The notes under the pieces: model-generated | The model's input: the letters and a program-made list of their open reading frames with translations, nothing else | Databases searched by the model: none | What the model was told of the DNA's origin: nothing | Assembly (NCBI RefSeq): GCF_000718095.1 | Contig: NZ_JOEI01000018.1 | Span: 1-64,000 of the forward strand | DNA: 64,000 bases | Origin: Streptomyces scopuliridis RB72 | GTDB lineage: Bacteria > Actinomycetota > Actinomycetes > Streptomycetales > Streptomycetaceae | Reading direction: 5' to 3' | Part shown: positions 27,979 through 36,961 of the stretch, piece after piece | Layout of the letters: each line of letters starts with the position of its first letter | How positions within the stretch are numbered: the first letter of the stretch is position 1 | Program-made: the position numbers and the translations under genes

Positions 27979-28014
27979 GTGGATCGCGGGCACTTGGTGA
28001 CGAGGCCGATCCAC
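27979..28014 (+). promoter_or_regulatory. Inverted repeat in the sepF leader
   Basis: GTGGATCG (27979-27986) and CGATCCAC (28007-28014) are perfect complements around a 20-base loop. The hairpin ends about 10 bases before the GGAGG of sepF and lies in a 123-base gap after ylmE. It could be a protein site, an mRNA structure affecting sepF translation, or a partial terminator. Confidence 0.4.
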
Positions 28015-28036
28015 CACAGAGCGGAGGACTCAGAGC

Positions 28037-28648
28037 ATGGCCGGCGCGATGCGCAAGATGGCGGTCTACCTCGGCCTCGTGGAGGACGATGGGTACGACG
28101 GCCGGGGCTTCGACCCCGACGATGATTTCGAACCCGAGCCGGAGCCCGAGCGGGAACACCGGCGTCACCAGCCCGTGCGTCAGCAGGAGCGGGAAGAGCC
28201 GGTACGGCTGCCCCAACCGCCGGCGCAGCGCGAGCGTGAGCCGGTGTCGCTAGCGGCAGAAAGCGGACGTCCCGCCCGAATCGCCCCCGTGGCGTCCATC
28301 ACACCTGAACGTCCGAGCCTGGAGAAGAACGCACCGGTGATCATGCCCAAGGTTGTGTCCGAGCGGGAGCCCTACCGCATCACCACACTGCACCCGAGGA
28401 CCTACAACGAGGCCCGTACTATCGGGGAACACTTCCGCGAGGGCACTCCAGTGATCATGAATCTGACCGAGATGGACGACACCGATGCGAAGCGACTTGT
28501 CGACTTTGCCGCGGGACTTGTCTTCGGTCTCCATGGCAGCATTGAGCGAGTGACCCAGAAGGTGTTCCTGCTGTCTCCTGCTAACGTCGATGTCACGGCG
28601 GAGGACAAGGCCCGCATCGCAGAGGGCGGGTTCTTCAACCAGAGCTAG
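28037..28648 (+). CDS. sepF: Cell division protein SepF
   Basis: SepF anchors FtsZ to the membrane in bacteria that lack FtsA. The 203-aa product has an N-terminal amphipathic stretch ([17 protein letters not shown]), an acidic and Gln/Arg-rich linker (about 18-80) and the C-terminal SepF domain (about 110-200) with [41 protein letters not shown] and [12 protein letters not shown]. The ATG at 28037 has GGAGG upstream; ATG 28049 is an alternative. No ftsA is seen in the cluster. Confidence 0.95.
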   Translation: MAGAMRKMAVYLGLVEDDGYDGRGFDPDDDFEPEPEPEREHRRHQPVRQQEREEPVRLPQPPAQREREPVSLAAESGRPARIAPVASITPERPSLEKNAPVIMPKVVSEREPYRITTLHPRTYNEARTIGEHFREGTPVIMNLTEMDDTDAKRLVDFAAGLVFGLHGSIERVTQKVFLLSPANVDVTAEDKARIAEGGFFNQS

Positions 28649-28739
28649 GAAGCAGCACCGGGAACGACCCGGTCGCACGGCGGGAAAGTCCCGGCGAGCG
28701 GCCGGACCAGAGTGAGCCAGGGGAGAGGGAAGCAGCGGG

Positions 28740-29036
28740 ATGGGCGTCGCACTACAGGTGGTTTACATCGCTCTGATGTGCTTCCTCATCGTGCTTATTT
28801 TCCGGTTGGTCATGGACTACGTCTTCCAGTTCGCCCGCTCATGGCAGCCCGGCAAGGCGATGGTGGTCGTTCTGGAGGCCACCTACACTGTCACCGATCC
28901 ACCGCTCAAGCTTCTGCGGCGGTTCATTCCGCCGCTGCGTCTCGGGGGCGTGGCACTCGACCTGTCCTTCTTCGTTCTGATGATCATCGTTTACATCCTG
29001 ATCTCGCTTGTGAGCAACCTGGCGAGGGGAATGTGA
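28740..29036 (+). CDS. ylmG: YggT/YlmG-family membrane protein
   Basis: This 98-aa protein has two membrane segments (about residues 5-28 and 70-93) joined by a loop with the family's [22 protein letters not shown] motif. YggT/YlmG proteins are found beside sepF and divIVA in Gram-positive clusters and beside chloroplast division genes in plants; their precise role is not settled. ATG 28740 is preceded by GGGAGAGGG. It lies 91 bases after sepF and 49 before divIVA. Confidence 0.9.
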   Translation: MGVALQVVYIALMCFLIVLIFRLVMDYVFQFARSWQPGKAMVVVLEATYTVTDPPLKLLRRFIPPLRLGGVALDLSFFVLMIIVYILISLVSNLARGM

Positions 29037-29085
29037 ACGATACGGTCTTGCCGACTGCCGACGACTACGTAGAGGTGAAGTAGAG

Positions 29086-30312
29086 ATGCCGTTGACCCCT
29101 GAGGACGTGCGGAACAAGCAGTTCACGACCGTCCGCCTCCGAGAAGGCTACGACGAGGACGAGGTCGATGCCTTTCTCGACGAGGTCGAGGCCGAACTGA
29201 CCCGCCTGCTCCGCGAGAACGAGGACCTGCGCGCCAAGCTGGCCGCCGCCACGCGTGCCGCCGCGCAGAACCAACAGCAGCAGGGTATGCGGAAGCCTCC
29301 CGAACAGCAGGAACGGCCGGGTGCCCCGGTACCCGCCGCCATATCAGGACCGCCGCAGCAGCAGCAGCCCCCGCAGATGGGTCCCCCCCAGCTGCCCGGT
29401 GGTGCTCCGCAGCTGCCCGCGGGTCCGAGCGCGCACGGCCACGGCCCCGGTCCGCAGGGTCATGACCCGCGCGGCCAGCACGGCCCCGGACCGATGGGCC
29501 AGGGCGGCCCCATGCAGCAGGGCGGCCCGATGCAGGGCGGTCCCATGCAGCAGGGTGGCCCCATGGGCCAGGGCGGTCCGATGGGCCAGGGCGGCCCCAT
29601 GCAGCAGCAGGGCGGCCCCATGGGTGGACCGATGGGCGGCCCCATGGGCGGCCACGGCCCGGGGATGCCCCAGCCCGGTCAGGGCCCCGGCGGCGACAGC
29701 GCCGCGCGAGTCCTCTCGCTCGCCCAGCAGACCGCTGACCAGGCGATCGCCGAGGCGCGCTCCGAGGCCAACAAGATCGTCGGCGAGGCGCGCAGCCGTG
29801 CCGAGGGTCTGGAGCGGGACGCGCGCGCCAAGGCGGACGCGCTGGAGCGGGACGCGCAGGAGAAGCACCGCGTGGCGATGGGCTCCCTGGAGTCCGCGCG
29901 CGCGACGCTGGAGCGCAAGGTCGAGGACCTGCGCGGCTTCGAGCGCGAGTACCGTACGCGGCTGAAGTCCTACCTGGAGAGCCAGCTGCGTCAGCTGGAG
30001 ACCCAGGCCGACGACTCACTGGCCCCGCCGCGGACCCCGGCGACCGCGTCGCTGCCGCCGTCGCCGTCCATGGCTCCGGCCGGTGCGGGCGCGATGGGAC
30101 ACAGCATGGGAGGCAACCCGTCCATGGGGGGCTCCATGGGCGGTTCCATGGGTGGCCACACGCCCTCGCCGGGTCCGTCGTACGGCGGTCAGCAGCAGAT
30201 GTCGCCGGCGATGACCCAGCCGATGGCACCGGTGCGGCCGCAGGCACCGCAGCCGATGCAGCAGGCGCCGTCGCCGATGCGGGGCTTTCTGATCGACGAG
30301 GACGACAACTGA
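29086..30312 (+). CDS. divIVA: Polar growth determinant DivIVA (Wag31)
   Basis: DivIVA marks hyphal tips and recruits the cell-wall machinery; it is essential in Streptomyces. The 408-aa product starts with the membrane-curvature-binding domain ([33 protein letters not shown], about residues 3-60), continues with a Gln/Pro linker, a run of GGPM-Q/G repeats at about 137-200, a long coiled coil (about 208-305, ending [21 protein letters not shown]) and a Met/Gly/Pro-rich tail ending GFLIDEDDN. Actinobacterial DivIVA is longer than that of Bacillus. It closes the dcw cluster, just ahead of a strong terminator. Confidence 0.96.
   Translation: MPLTPEDVRNKQFTTVRLREGYDEDEVDAFLDEVEAELTRLLRENEDLRAKLAAATRAAAQNQQQQGMRKPPEQQERPGAPVPAAISGPPQQQQPPQMGPPQLPGGAPQLPAGPSAHGHGPGPQGHDPRGQHGPGPMGQGGPMQQGGPMQGGPMQQGGPMGQGGPMGQGGPMQQQGGPMGGPMGGPMGGHGPGMPQPGQGPGGDSAARVLSLAQQTADQAIAEARSEANKIVGEARSRAEGLERDARAKADALERDAQEKHRVAMGSLESARATLERKVEDLRGFEREYRTRLKSYLESQLRQLETQADDSLAPPRTPATASLPPSPSMAPAGAGAMGHSMGGNPSMGGSMGGSMGGHTPSPGPSYGGQQQMSPAMTQPMAPVRPQAPQPMQQAPSPMRGFLIDEDDN
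29494..29665 (+). repeat. GGPM-type tandem repeat inside divIVA
   Basis: Within divIVA, 12-18-base units of the form CAGGGCGGCCCCATG recur about ten times, encoding GGPM with Gln or Gly spacers (residues about 137-195). The units differ at wobble positions, which points to selection on the protein as well as repeat slippage. The segment separates the two coiled-coil regions and is probably disordered. Copy number is likely to vary between strains. Confidence 0.8.
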
Positions 30313-30355
30313 GGGGCGGGGTGCGCGTGAGCAGCGCGTAGCCGTCGGCAGGCTG

Positions 30356-30401
30356 AGGGGCTGGGCCCGGGGTATTTACCTCGGGCCCAGCCCCTTTTTT
30401 T
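30356..30401 (+). terminator. Intrinsic terminator at the end of the dcw cluster
   Basis: Arms 30356-30373 and 30378-30395 form an 18-bp stem (17 Watson-Crick pairs and one G-U) with a 4-base ATTT loop, followed by seven T (30395-30401). It is 44 bases after the divIVA stop. A U-tract this long is uncommon in Streptomyces. Confidence 0.92.
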
Positions 30402-30443
30402 GGGTGCGGGTGCGGGTGCGGGTGCGGGTGCGGGTGCGGGTGC
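30402..30443 (+). repeat. Seven exact GGGTGC hexamers
   Basis: GGGTGC is repeated seven times without interruption directly after the terminator U-tract. It is a simple-sequence repeat liable to slippage. A short related array, (CACCCG)3 in the complementary sense, lies at 49937-49954. Confidence 0.9.
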
Positions 30444-30793
30444 GGTGGCCGGCGCGGGCGTGTGCGTGGGCCGCTGCGCGGGGCTCTCCCCTGACCCGCC
30501 CCTTCCCGAAACCGGGGCGCTGCCCGGGACCCCGGCCCCCACCGTTCCGGTGGGGTGGGTACGGACGGCGGGGCGGACCCCGCACCCCAGGGCGCCGGCT
30601 TCGCGGCGCCGACGCACCGGGCGCCACCGTCCCGGTGAGCCCCGGCTGCACCGGCTTTCGCGTCGCGGAACCTCGCGCCGGAGTGCGCCGGCTTCGCGGC
30701 GCTACCGTCGCGTGGGGGTGGAGGTGGGACAAAGGCGGGCGGACACAGGAACGGCCCGGACCGGGGATGCCGGGCCGGGCCGCTCGGGGGGCG
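30444..30793. other. Gene-free spacer between divIVA and ileS
   Basis: This 350-base, very GC-rich stretch between convergent divIVA and ileS holds no convincing gene. It contains two copies of GCGCCGGCTTCGCGGCGC (30592-30609 and 30685-30702), each able to form a 6-bp hairpin, and several shorter inverted repeats. These may help terminate the minus-strand ileS transcript. Open frames across it lack ribosome sites and are taken as chance. Confidence 0.5.
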
Positions 30794-33700
30794 TTAGATC
30801 TTGCGCAGGCGGAACGTGAGGGAGAGGCCCTCGTCCGTGAAGGGGGTGCCGTACGCGTCGTCCGCTTCGCCCGTGGCGAAGTCCGTGGCGAGGACCTCCT
30901 CGGAGATCAGCGGGGCGTGTGCGGTCAGGGCTTCCGTGGTGGACGGGGAGGATGTCGTCCAGCGGACCGCGATGCGGTCCGCCACGTCGAGGCCGCTGTT
31001 CTTGCGGGCCTCCTGGATGAGGCGGATCGCGTCACGGGCCAGGCCCGCGAGGCGCAGCTCCGGCGTGATCTCCAGGTCCAGGGCGACCGTCGCCCCGGAG
31101 TCCGAGGCGACCGACCAGCCTTCGCGCGGGGTCTCCGTGATGATCACCTCGTCGGGGGCGAGCGAGATCGGCTCGCCGTCGATGGTCACCGTGGCCGTAC
31201 CGTCGCGCAGGGCGGCGGAGAGGGCCGCCGCGTCCGCCTCGGCGACGGCCTTGGCCACCGCCTGGACGCCCTTGCCGAAGCGCTTGCCCAGCGCGCGGAA
31301 GTTCGCCTTGGCCGTGGTGTCGACCAGCGAGCCGCCCACCTCGGAGAGCGTCGCCAGCGAGGAGACGTTCAGCTCCTCGGTGATCTGGGCGCGCAGCTCG
31401 GCGGAGAGGTCCTCGAAGCCCGTCGCCGCGATCAGCGCGCGGGACAGCGGCTGGCGGGTCTTCACGCCCGACTCGGCGCGCGTCGCGCGGCCCAGCTCGA
31501 CCAGCCTGCGTACCAGCGTCATCTGCCGCGACAGCGCCGGATCGATCGCCGTCAGGTCGGCCTCCGGCCAGCTCGCCAGGTGGACCGACTCCTCCGCCTC
31601 GGCCGTCACCGGCACGATCATGTCCTGCCAGACCCGCTCGGTGATGAACGGGGTCAGCGGGGCCATCAGCCGCGTGACCGTCTCGACCACCTCGTGCAGC
31701 GTGCGCAGCGCCGCCTTGTCGCCCTGCCAGAAGCGACGGCGCGAGCGGCGTACGTACCAGTTGGAGAGATCGTCGACGAAGGCCGAGAGCAGCTTGCCGG
31801 TGCGCTGGGTGTCGTATGTCTCCATGGCCTGGGTGGTCTGGTCGACCAGCGCGTGCAGCTCGCTCAGCAGCCAGCGGTCGAGCAGCGGGCGGTCGGCCGG
31901 CGCCGGATCGGCCTGGCTCGGGGCCCAGTTGGAGGTGCGCGCGTACAGGGCCTGGAAGGCGACCGTGTTCCAGTACGTGAGCAGCGTCTTGCGGACGACC
32001 TCCTGGATCGTGCCGTTGCCGACGCGGCGGGCCGCCCACGGGGAGCCGCCGGCCGCCATGAACCAGCGGACCGCGTCCGCGCCGTGCTGGTCCATCAGCG
32101 GGATCGGCTGGAGGATATTGCCCAGGTGCTTGGACATCTTGCGGCCGTCCTCGGCGAGGATATGGCCGAGGCAGACCACGTTCTCGTACGACGACTTGTC
32201 GAACACCAGCGTGCCGACGGCCATCAGCGTGTAGAACCAGCCGCGTGTCTGGTCGATCGCCTCCGAGATGAACTGCGCCGGGTAGCGCTTCTCGAAGAGG
32301 TCCTTGTTCTTGTACGGGTAGCCCCACTGCGCGAACGGCATCGAACCCGAGTCGTACCAGGCGTCGATGACCTCCGGGACCCGGACGGCCTCCAGCGAAC
32401 AGCCCTCGGTGGGGCAGCCGAACGTGATCTCGTCGATGAACGGGCGGTGCGGGTCCAGCGCCGACTGGTCGGTGCCCGTCAGCTCGCTCAGCTCCGCGCG
32501 CGATCCCACGCACGTCAGGTGGTTGTCCTCGCAGCGCCAGATGGGCAGCGGGGTGCCCCAGTAGCGGTTACGGGACAGCGCCCAGTCGACGTTGTTGTTC
32601 AGCCAGTCCCCGTACCGGCCGTGCTTGACCGAGTCCGGGAACCAGTTGGTCTTCTCGTTCTCCTCCAGCAGCCGGTCCTTGATGGCCGTCGTACGGATGT
32701 ACCAGGACGGCTGCGCGTAGTAGAGCAGCGCGGTGTGGCAGCGCCAGCAGTGCGGGTAGCTGTGCTCGTAGGGCACATGGCGCAGCAGCAGGCCGCGCGT
32801 GCGCAGGTCCTCGGTGAGCGCTTCGTCGGCCTTCTTGAAGAAGACCCCGCCGACCAGCGGGACGCTCTCCTCGAACGTGCCGTCGGGGCGGACCGGGTTC
32901 ACGACCGGGAGGCCGTACGCGCGGCAGACCTTGAGGTCGTCCTCGCCGAAGGCCGGGGACTGGTGGACCAGACCCGTACCGTCCTCGGTCGTGACGTACT
33001 CGGCGTTGACGATGTAGTGCGCCTCGGTCCCGTCCGGGAAGTCGATCAGCGCGAAGGGGCGCTTGTACGTCCAGCGCTCCATCTCACGGCCGGTGAACGA
33101 CTCGCCGGTGGTCTCCCACCCCTCGCCCAGCGCCTTCTCCACCAGTGGCTGGGCGACGACGAGCTTCTCCTCGCCGTTCGTCGCGACGACATAGGTGACA
33201 TCGGGGTGCGCGGCGACGGCGGTGTTCGAGACCAGGGTCCAGGGGGTGGTCGTCCAGACCAGCAGCGCCGCCTCGCCCGCGAGCGGTCCCGAGGTGAGCG
33301 GGAAGCGGACGAAGACCGAGGGGTCGACGACCGTCTCGTAGCCCTGCGCCAGCTCATGGTCGGACAGGCCCGTCTGGTCGCGCGGACACCAGGGCGCGAC
33401 GCGGTAGTCCTGGACCAGCAGGCCCTTGTTGAAGATCTCCTTCAGCGACCACCAGACGGACTCGACGTACTCCGGGTCCATCGTGCGGTACGCGTCGTCC
33501 AGATCGACCCAGTACCCCATGCGGGTCGTGAGCTCGGCGAAGGCGTCGGTGTGCCGGGTGACGGACTCGCGGCACTTGGCGTTGAACTCGGCGATGCCGT
33601 ACGCCTCGATGTCCTGCTTGCCGGTGAAGCCCAGCTCCTTCTCGACGGCCAGCTCGACGGGCAGGCCGTGGCAGTCCCAGCCGGCCTTGCGGGCGACGTG

Positions 33701-33952
33701 GTAGCCGCGCATGGTGCGGAAGCGCGGGAAGACGTCCTTGAAGACCCGGGCCTCGATGTGGTGCGCGCCCGGCATGCCGTTGGCGGTGGGCGGGCCCTCG
33801 TAGAAGACCCACTCGGGGCGGCCCTCGGACTGTTCGAGGCTCTTGTCGAAGACCTTGCTCTCGCGCCAGAAATCGAGCACGGCGTGCTCCAGCGCGGGCA
33901 GATCGACCTGGGCGGGCACCTGGCGGTACTGGGGCGGGGTCACTGGTGTCAT
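30794..33952 (-). CDS. ileS: Isoleucyl-tRNA synthetase with GXHH signature
   Basis: The 1052-aa class I synthetase charges tRNA-Ile. The catalytic domain starts with WVFYEGPPTANGMPGAHHIEAR, and the site normally reading HIGH is Gly62-Ala-His-His65. The CP1 editing domain follows (VWTTTPWTLVSN), then GRKMSKHLGN (KMSKS loop) and the anticodon-binding C-terminus. The overall sequence is of the eukaryote-like IleRS2 type, which resists mupirocin; the swapped GXHH form is known from Bacillus IleRS2 to give very high resistance. ATG 33952 has GGAGGA 8 bases upstream. Translation is probably controlled by the T-box leader just upstream. Confidence 0.95.
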   Translation of the reverse strand: MTPVTPPQYRQVPAQVDLPALEHAVLDFWRESKVFDKSLEQSEGRPEWVFYEGPPTANGMPGAHHIEARVFKDVFPRFRTMRGYHVARKAGWDCHGLPVELAVEKELGFTGKQDIEAYGIAEFNAKCRESVTRHTDAFAELTTRMGYWVDLDDAYRTMDPEYVESVWWSLKEIFNKGLLVQDYRVAPWCPRDQTGLSDHELAQGYETVVDPSVFVRFPLTSGPLAGEAALLVWTTTPWTLVSNTAVAAHPDVTYVVATNGEEKLVVAQPLVEKALGEGWETTGESFTGREMERWTYKRPFALIDFPDGTEAHYIVNAEYVTTEDGTGLVHQSPAFGEDDLKVCRAYGLPVVNPVRPDGTFEESVPLVGGVFFKKADEALTEDLRTRGLLLRHVPYEHSYPHCWRCHTALLYYAQPSWYIRTTAIKDRLLEENEKTNWFPDSVKHGRYGDWLNNNVDWALSRNRYWGTPLPIWRCEDNHLTCVGSRAELSELTGTDQSALDPHRPFIDEITFGCPTEGCSLEAVRVPEVIDAWYDSGSMPFAQWGYPYKNKDLFEKRYPAQFISEAIDQTRGWFYTLMAVGTLVFDKSSYENVVCLGHILAEDGRKMSKHLGNILQPIPLMDQHGADAVRWFMAAGGSPWAARRVGNGTIQEVVRKTLLTYWNTVAFQALYARTSNWAPSQADPAPADRPLLDRWLLSELHALVDQTTQAMETYDTQRTGKLLSAFVDDLSNWYVRRSRRRFWQGDKAALRTLHEVVETVTRLMAPLTPFITERVWQDMIVPVTAEAEESVHLASWPEADLTAIDPALSRQMTLVRRLVELGRATRAESGVKTRQPLSRALIAATGFEDLSAELRAQITEELNVSSLATLSEVGGSLVDTTAKANFRALGKRFGKGVQAVAKAVAEADAAALSAALRDGTATVTIDGEPISLAPDEVIITETPREGWSVASDSGATVALDLEITPELRLAGLARDAIRLIQEARKNSGLDVADRIAVRWTTSSPSTTEALTAHAPLISEEVLATDFATGEADDAYGTPFTDEGLSLTFRLRKI

Positions 33953-33954
33953 GG

Positions 33955-34229
33955 GGCGCTTCCTCCGGCGGAACTGCGGCATCTCCGTCGGAGGGACGAG
34001 AGCAGTGCTCCCGCGGTACCACCCTCCTTGGCCCCGGGCGTGCGCCGCCCGTGGCCCCCTCATTGGGGTCGCGCTGCCGGTTCTACTCGCTCCGGTGGGA
34101 CCGGGGCTTTCTTCCGGCGGCTCCGGGGTGATGCTTCACTTCGCGCTCTGCCCCCGGGCTCTCACCGTCCCCGGGTCGCTCATGGCCGCGTACGACGCTA
34201 CTCGTCCCCATCCACGCCTCTCGCTCGGC
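33955..34229 (-). promoter_or_regulatory. T-box riboswitch (translational type) of ileS
   Basis: On the minus strand the ileS leader carries GGGACGAGTAG near its 5' end (Stem I hallmark), a candidate specifier codon ATC followed by A (34130-34132), and the T-box AGGGTGGTACCGCGG (within 34011-34029). The TGGT can pair with the free 3' end of tRNA-Ile, whose discriminator base is A. No U-tract terminator follows. Instead CCCTCC at 33990-33995 is complementary to the ileS Shine-Dalgarno GGAGGA at 33961-33966, so uncharged tRNA would free the ribosome site. Actinobacterial ileS T-boxes are known to act on translation. The 5' boundary is approximate; a TACACT at 34232-34237 may be the -10 element. 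Confidence 0.88.
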
Positions 34230-34511
34230 CCAGTGTACGGGGCCGGGCGGGGCGCGGCCGACCGGTTTACGCGGGGAGCGCCGTACGGCCGAACGTATGA
34301 CCCGAATGGTTATACCGGCCCGGTGGGCTCGGCGGCGGCCCCTCGGCGGATTACCGGGCGGCGAGCTGGGCACAACCGATGCAGGCTGGTCTTGTCGTCG
34401 ACGTGGGGAGGGCCGATCCGGCGGCGTGCCCCGTTGCCGCGGGGCTGGGGTCGATTTATCGTCCCAGCACGATTCGCGAGCAAGATCACCCTATGTGAAG
34501 GGGCCGCGGCC

Positions 34512-35345
34512 ATGGTGGCGAAGAAGACCGCCGCGAAGAAGACGACCGCGGCGAAACCGGCGACCGAGAGCGCGGCCAGGACCACGGCGAAGGCCACAGC
34601 GAAGTCGGCGGCGAAGAAGACACCGGCCAAGAAAGCACCGGCGAAGAAGTCCGCGGCCAAGGAAGCAGCCAAGAAGACGGCCAGGAAAGCGACCAAGAAG
34701 GCACCGGCGAAGAAGACGGCCGCGAAGAAGTCCGCGGCCAAGAAGGCGGCGCCCGGCCGGGCGGCCGCCGGTGAGACCGCGAAGAAGGCCGCGTCCGCGG
34801 CCGAGGGGGCGGCCCAGGCCGCGGAACAGACGGGAGCCAGCACGGTGGGAGCGAAGAAGACCGCGGGCGGCGGGGGTACGGCGGCCGGCCGGCGTGGATC
34901 GGGGGCCGCGACGGCGGTCCCCACCGCGCGCGCCGCCGCCACACCCCCGGAGGAGCTGGCCGTACGGCCGGGCGAGGATCCCTGGACGCCGGAGGAGGTC
35001 GCGGCGGCCCGCGCCGTGCTGGAGAGCGAGGTGGCCAGACTGCGCGCCGAGATCACCTCGTCCGAGACCGCGCTGGCCGGGCTGATGCGGGACTCCGGGG
35101 ACGGGGCGGGTGACGACGACGCGGACACCGGCACGAAGAACATCACGCGGGAGCACGAGATGTCGCTCGCGGCCAACGCCCGCGAGATGCTGGAGCAGAC
35201 CGAGCGGGCGCTCCAGCGGCTCGACACCGGTACGTACGGGCTCTGCGAGGTCTGCGGTAAGCCGATCGGCAAGGCCAGGATGCAGGCGTTTCCGCGGGCC
35301 ACACTCTGTGTGGAGGACAAGCAGAAACAGGAACGTCGCGGCTGA
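34512..35345 (+). CDS. TraR/DksA zinc-finger protein with histone-H1-like N-terminal domain
   Basis: The 277-aa protein has two parts. Residues 1-100 are Lys/Ala-rich with repeats such as AAKKT, PAKK and AKKS, like histone H1 tails and other actinobacterial nucleoid proteins, and should bind DNA. Residues about 145-277 are DksA-like: a coiled-coil hairpin and the zinc-finger segment [32 protein letters not shown]. The fourth ligand position, usually Cys, is Asp (CVED). DksA relatives bind RNA polymerase through the secondary channel. ATG 34512 is preceded by AAGGGG. lspA follows after 60 bases. Confidence 0.88.
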   Translation: MVAKKTAAKKTTAAKPATESAARTTAKATAKSAAKKTPAKKAPAKKSAAKEAAKKTARKATKKAPAKKTAAKKSAAKKAAPGRAAAGETAKKAASAAEGAAQAAEQTGASTVGAKKTAGGGGTAAGRRGSGAATAVPTARAAATPPEELAVRPGEDPWTPEEVAAARAVLESEVARLRAEITSSETALAGLMRDSGDGAGDDDADTGTKNITREHEMSLAANAREMLEQTERALQRLDTGTYGLCEVCGKPIGKARMQAFPRATLCVEDKQKQERRG

Positions 35346-35405
35346 ACGCGTTCGCGTGTGCCGTACGCTCGTCCTCAGTCAGGTACCTAGGGTTGAGGAA
35401 CTTAC

Positions 35406-35966
35406 GTGGCAGAGGCGGAGCGCAGCATCGGTACGCCGGAGGTTGACGACGAGGCCGCGGCTGCCGCCGAGCAGCCCAGAGGGAAGCGCAGGATCGCCGC
35501 CCTCTTCGCCGTGGCCGTGGTGGCTTATCTGCTGGACCTCGGCAGCAAGATGCTCGTGGTGGCCAAGCTGGAGCACCACGAGCCGATCGAGGTGATCGGC
35601 GATCTGCTGAAGTTCGAGGCGATCAGGAACCCGGGCGCCGCGTTCGGTATCGGCGAGGCGTTCACGGTGATCTTCACGTGTATCGCGGCGGCGGTGATCG
35701 TGGTGATCGCCCGGCTGGCCCGCAAGCTGTACAGCCTGCCCTGGGCGATCGCGCTGGGTCTGCTGCTCGGTGGCGCGCTGGGCAATCTCACCGACCGGAT
35801 CTTCCGTTCGCCCGGCGTCTTCCAGGGCGCCGTGGTCGACTTCATCGCGCCCGCGCACTTCGCGGTCTTCAATCTCGCCGACTCCGCGATCGTCTGCGGC
35901 GGCATCCTCATCGTGCTGCTGTCGTTCCGGGGTCTCGACCCCGACGGGACCGTCCACCGGGACTGA
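35406..35966 (+). CDS. lspA: Lipoprotein signal peptidase LspA
   Basis: LspA cleaves the signal peptide of prolipoproteins after lipidation. The 186-aa product has an acidic cytoplasmic extension of about 35 residues, four membrane segments, and the family motifs [25 protein letters not shown] (first catalytic Asp region) and [20 protein letters not shown] (second). GTG 35406 has GAGGAA upstream. It is followed by rluD, a frequent neighbour. Confidence 0.95.
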   Translation: MAEAERSIGTPEVDDEAAAAAEQPRGKRRIAALFAVAVVAYLLDLGSKMLVVAKLEHHEPIEVIGDLLKFEAIRNPGAAFGIGEAFTVIFTCIAAAVIVVIARLARKLYSLPWAIALGLLLGGALGNLTDRIFRSPGVFQGAVVDFIAPAHFAVFNLADSAIVCGGILIVLLSFRGLDPDGTVHRD

Positions 35967-35990
35967 GGGTCCGGGGGCGCGCGGTCCGGC

Positions 35991-36008
35991 GCCTTGTAGC
36001 TACAAGGC
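35991..36008. promoter_or_regulatory. Perfect 18-bp palindrome immediately upstream of rluD
   Basis: GCCTTGTAGCTACAAGGC is perfectly symmetric and ends 11 bases before the GTG of rluD. The core CTTGTAGCTACAAG looks like the operator of a small dimeric regulator (GntR-, MarR- or PadR-like). CATACT at 36008-36013 could be a -10 element, which would place the transcript start at or next to the GTG, that is, a leaderless mRNA with the operator in the promoter spacer. The regulator is not identified. Confidence 0.6.
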
Positions 36009-36019
36009 ATACTCGACAG

Positions 36020-36961
36020 GTGAGCTTTCCCGAGATCAGAACCCTGCCCGTGCCCGATGGCCTGGAAGGCGAGCGCGTCGACGCCGCCATCGCCCGTATG
36101 TTCGGGTTCTCCCGTACGAAGGCGGCCGAGCTGGCCGCCTCCGGGAAGGTCCTGGTCGACGGCGCCGTCGTCGGGAAGTCCGAGCGTGTGAACGGCGGGG
36201 CCTGGCTGGAGGTCGAGATGCCGGGGGCGGCCGTCCCCGTGCAGATCGTGGCCGAGCCCGTCGAGGGCATGGAGATCGTGCACGACGACGACGACATCGT
36301 GGTGATCGTCAAGCCGGTCGGCGTCGCCGCGCACCCCAGCCCCGGCTGGAGCGGTACGACCGTCATCGGCGGCCTGGCCGCCGCCGGCTACCGCATCTCC
36401 ACCTCCGGGGCGGCCGAACGGCAGGGCATCGTGCACCGGCTGGACGTCGGGACCTCCGGGCTGATGGTGGTGGCCAAGTCGGAGCGCGCGTACACGCTGC
36501 TCAAGGCGCAGTTCAAGGAGCGGGTCGTCGACAAGCGCTACCACGCGCTGGTGCAGGGCCACCCGGACCCGATGAGCGGGACCATCGACGCCCCCATCGG
36601 GCGCCATCCGAACCACGACTACAAGTGGGCGGTCACCGCCGAGGGCAAGCCGTCGGTGACGCACTACGACCTGATCGAGGCGTTCCGGTCGGCCTCGCTG
36701 CTGGACATCAAGCTGGAGACGGGCCGTACGCACCAGATCCGGGTGCACATGTCCGCCCACCGCCATCCGTGCGTGGGCGATCTGACCTACGGCGCCGATC
36801 CGACGCTGGCCAAGCGGCTTGGGCTGACCCGGCAGTGGCTGCACGCCGTACGGCTCGGCTTCGAGCACCCGTCGGACGGGCGATGGGTGGAGTACTCCAG
36901 CGGCTACCCCGACGATCTCCAGGCCGCGCTGGACAAGGTCAGGGCGGAGAGCAACGGATGA
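36020..36961 (+). CDS. rluD: RluD-type 23S rRNA pseudouridine synthase
   Basis: The 313-aa protein belongs to the RluA/RluD family that converts specific uridines of 23S rRNA to pseudouridine. An N-terminal S4 RNA-binding domain ([30 protein letters not shown]) is followed by the catalytic domain with [18 protein letters not shown] (catalytic Asp) and the later [29 protein letters not shown] 36020 is chosen because homology begins there. Its stop overlaps the GNAT gene by 4 bases. Confidence 0.92.
   Translation: MSFPEIRTLPVPDGLEGERVDAAIARMFGFSRTKAAELAASGKVLVDGAVVGKSERVNGGAWLEVEMPGAAVPVQIVAEPVEGMEIVHDDDDIVVIVKPVGVAAHPSPGWSGTTVIGGLAAAGYRISTSGAAERQGIVHRLDVGTSGLMVVAKSERAYTLLKAQFKERVVDKRYHALVQGHPDPMSGTIDAPIGRHPNHDYKWAVTAEGKPSVTHYDLIEAFRSASLLDIKLETGRTHQIRVHMSAHRHPCVGDLTYGADPTLAKRLGLTRQWLHAVRLGFEHPSDGRWVEYSSGYPDDLQAALDKVRAESNG

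Noticed and set aside
30404..34300. A 1298-codon open frame on the + strand opposite ileS
   Set aside because: It mirrors ileS codon for codon in an antisense frame kept open by GC bias, has low-complexity composition and no ribosome site, while the minus strand encodes a complete IleRS.
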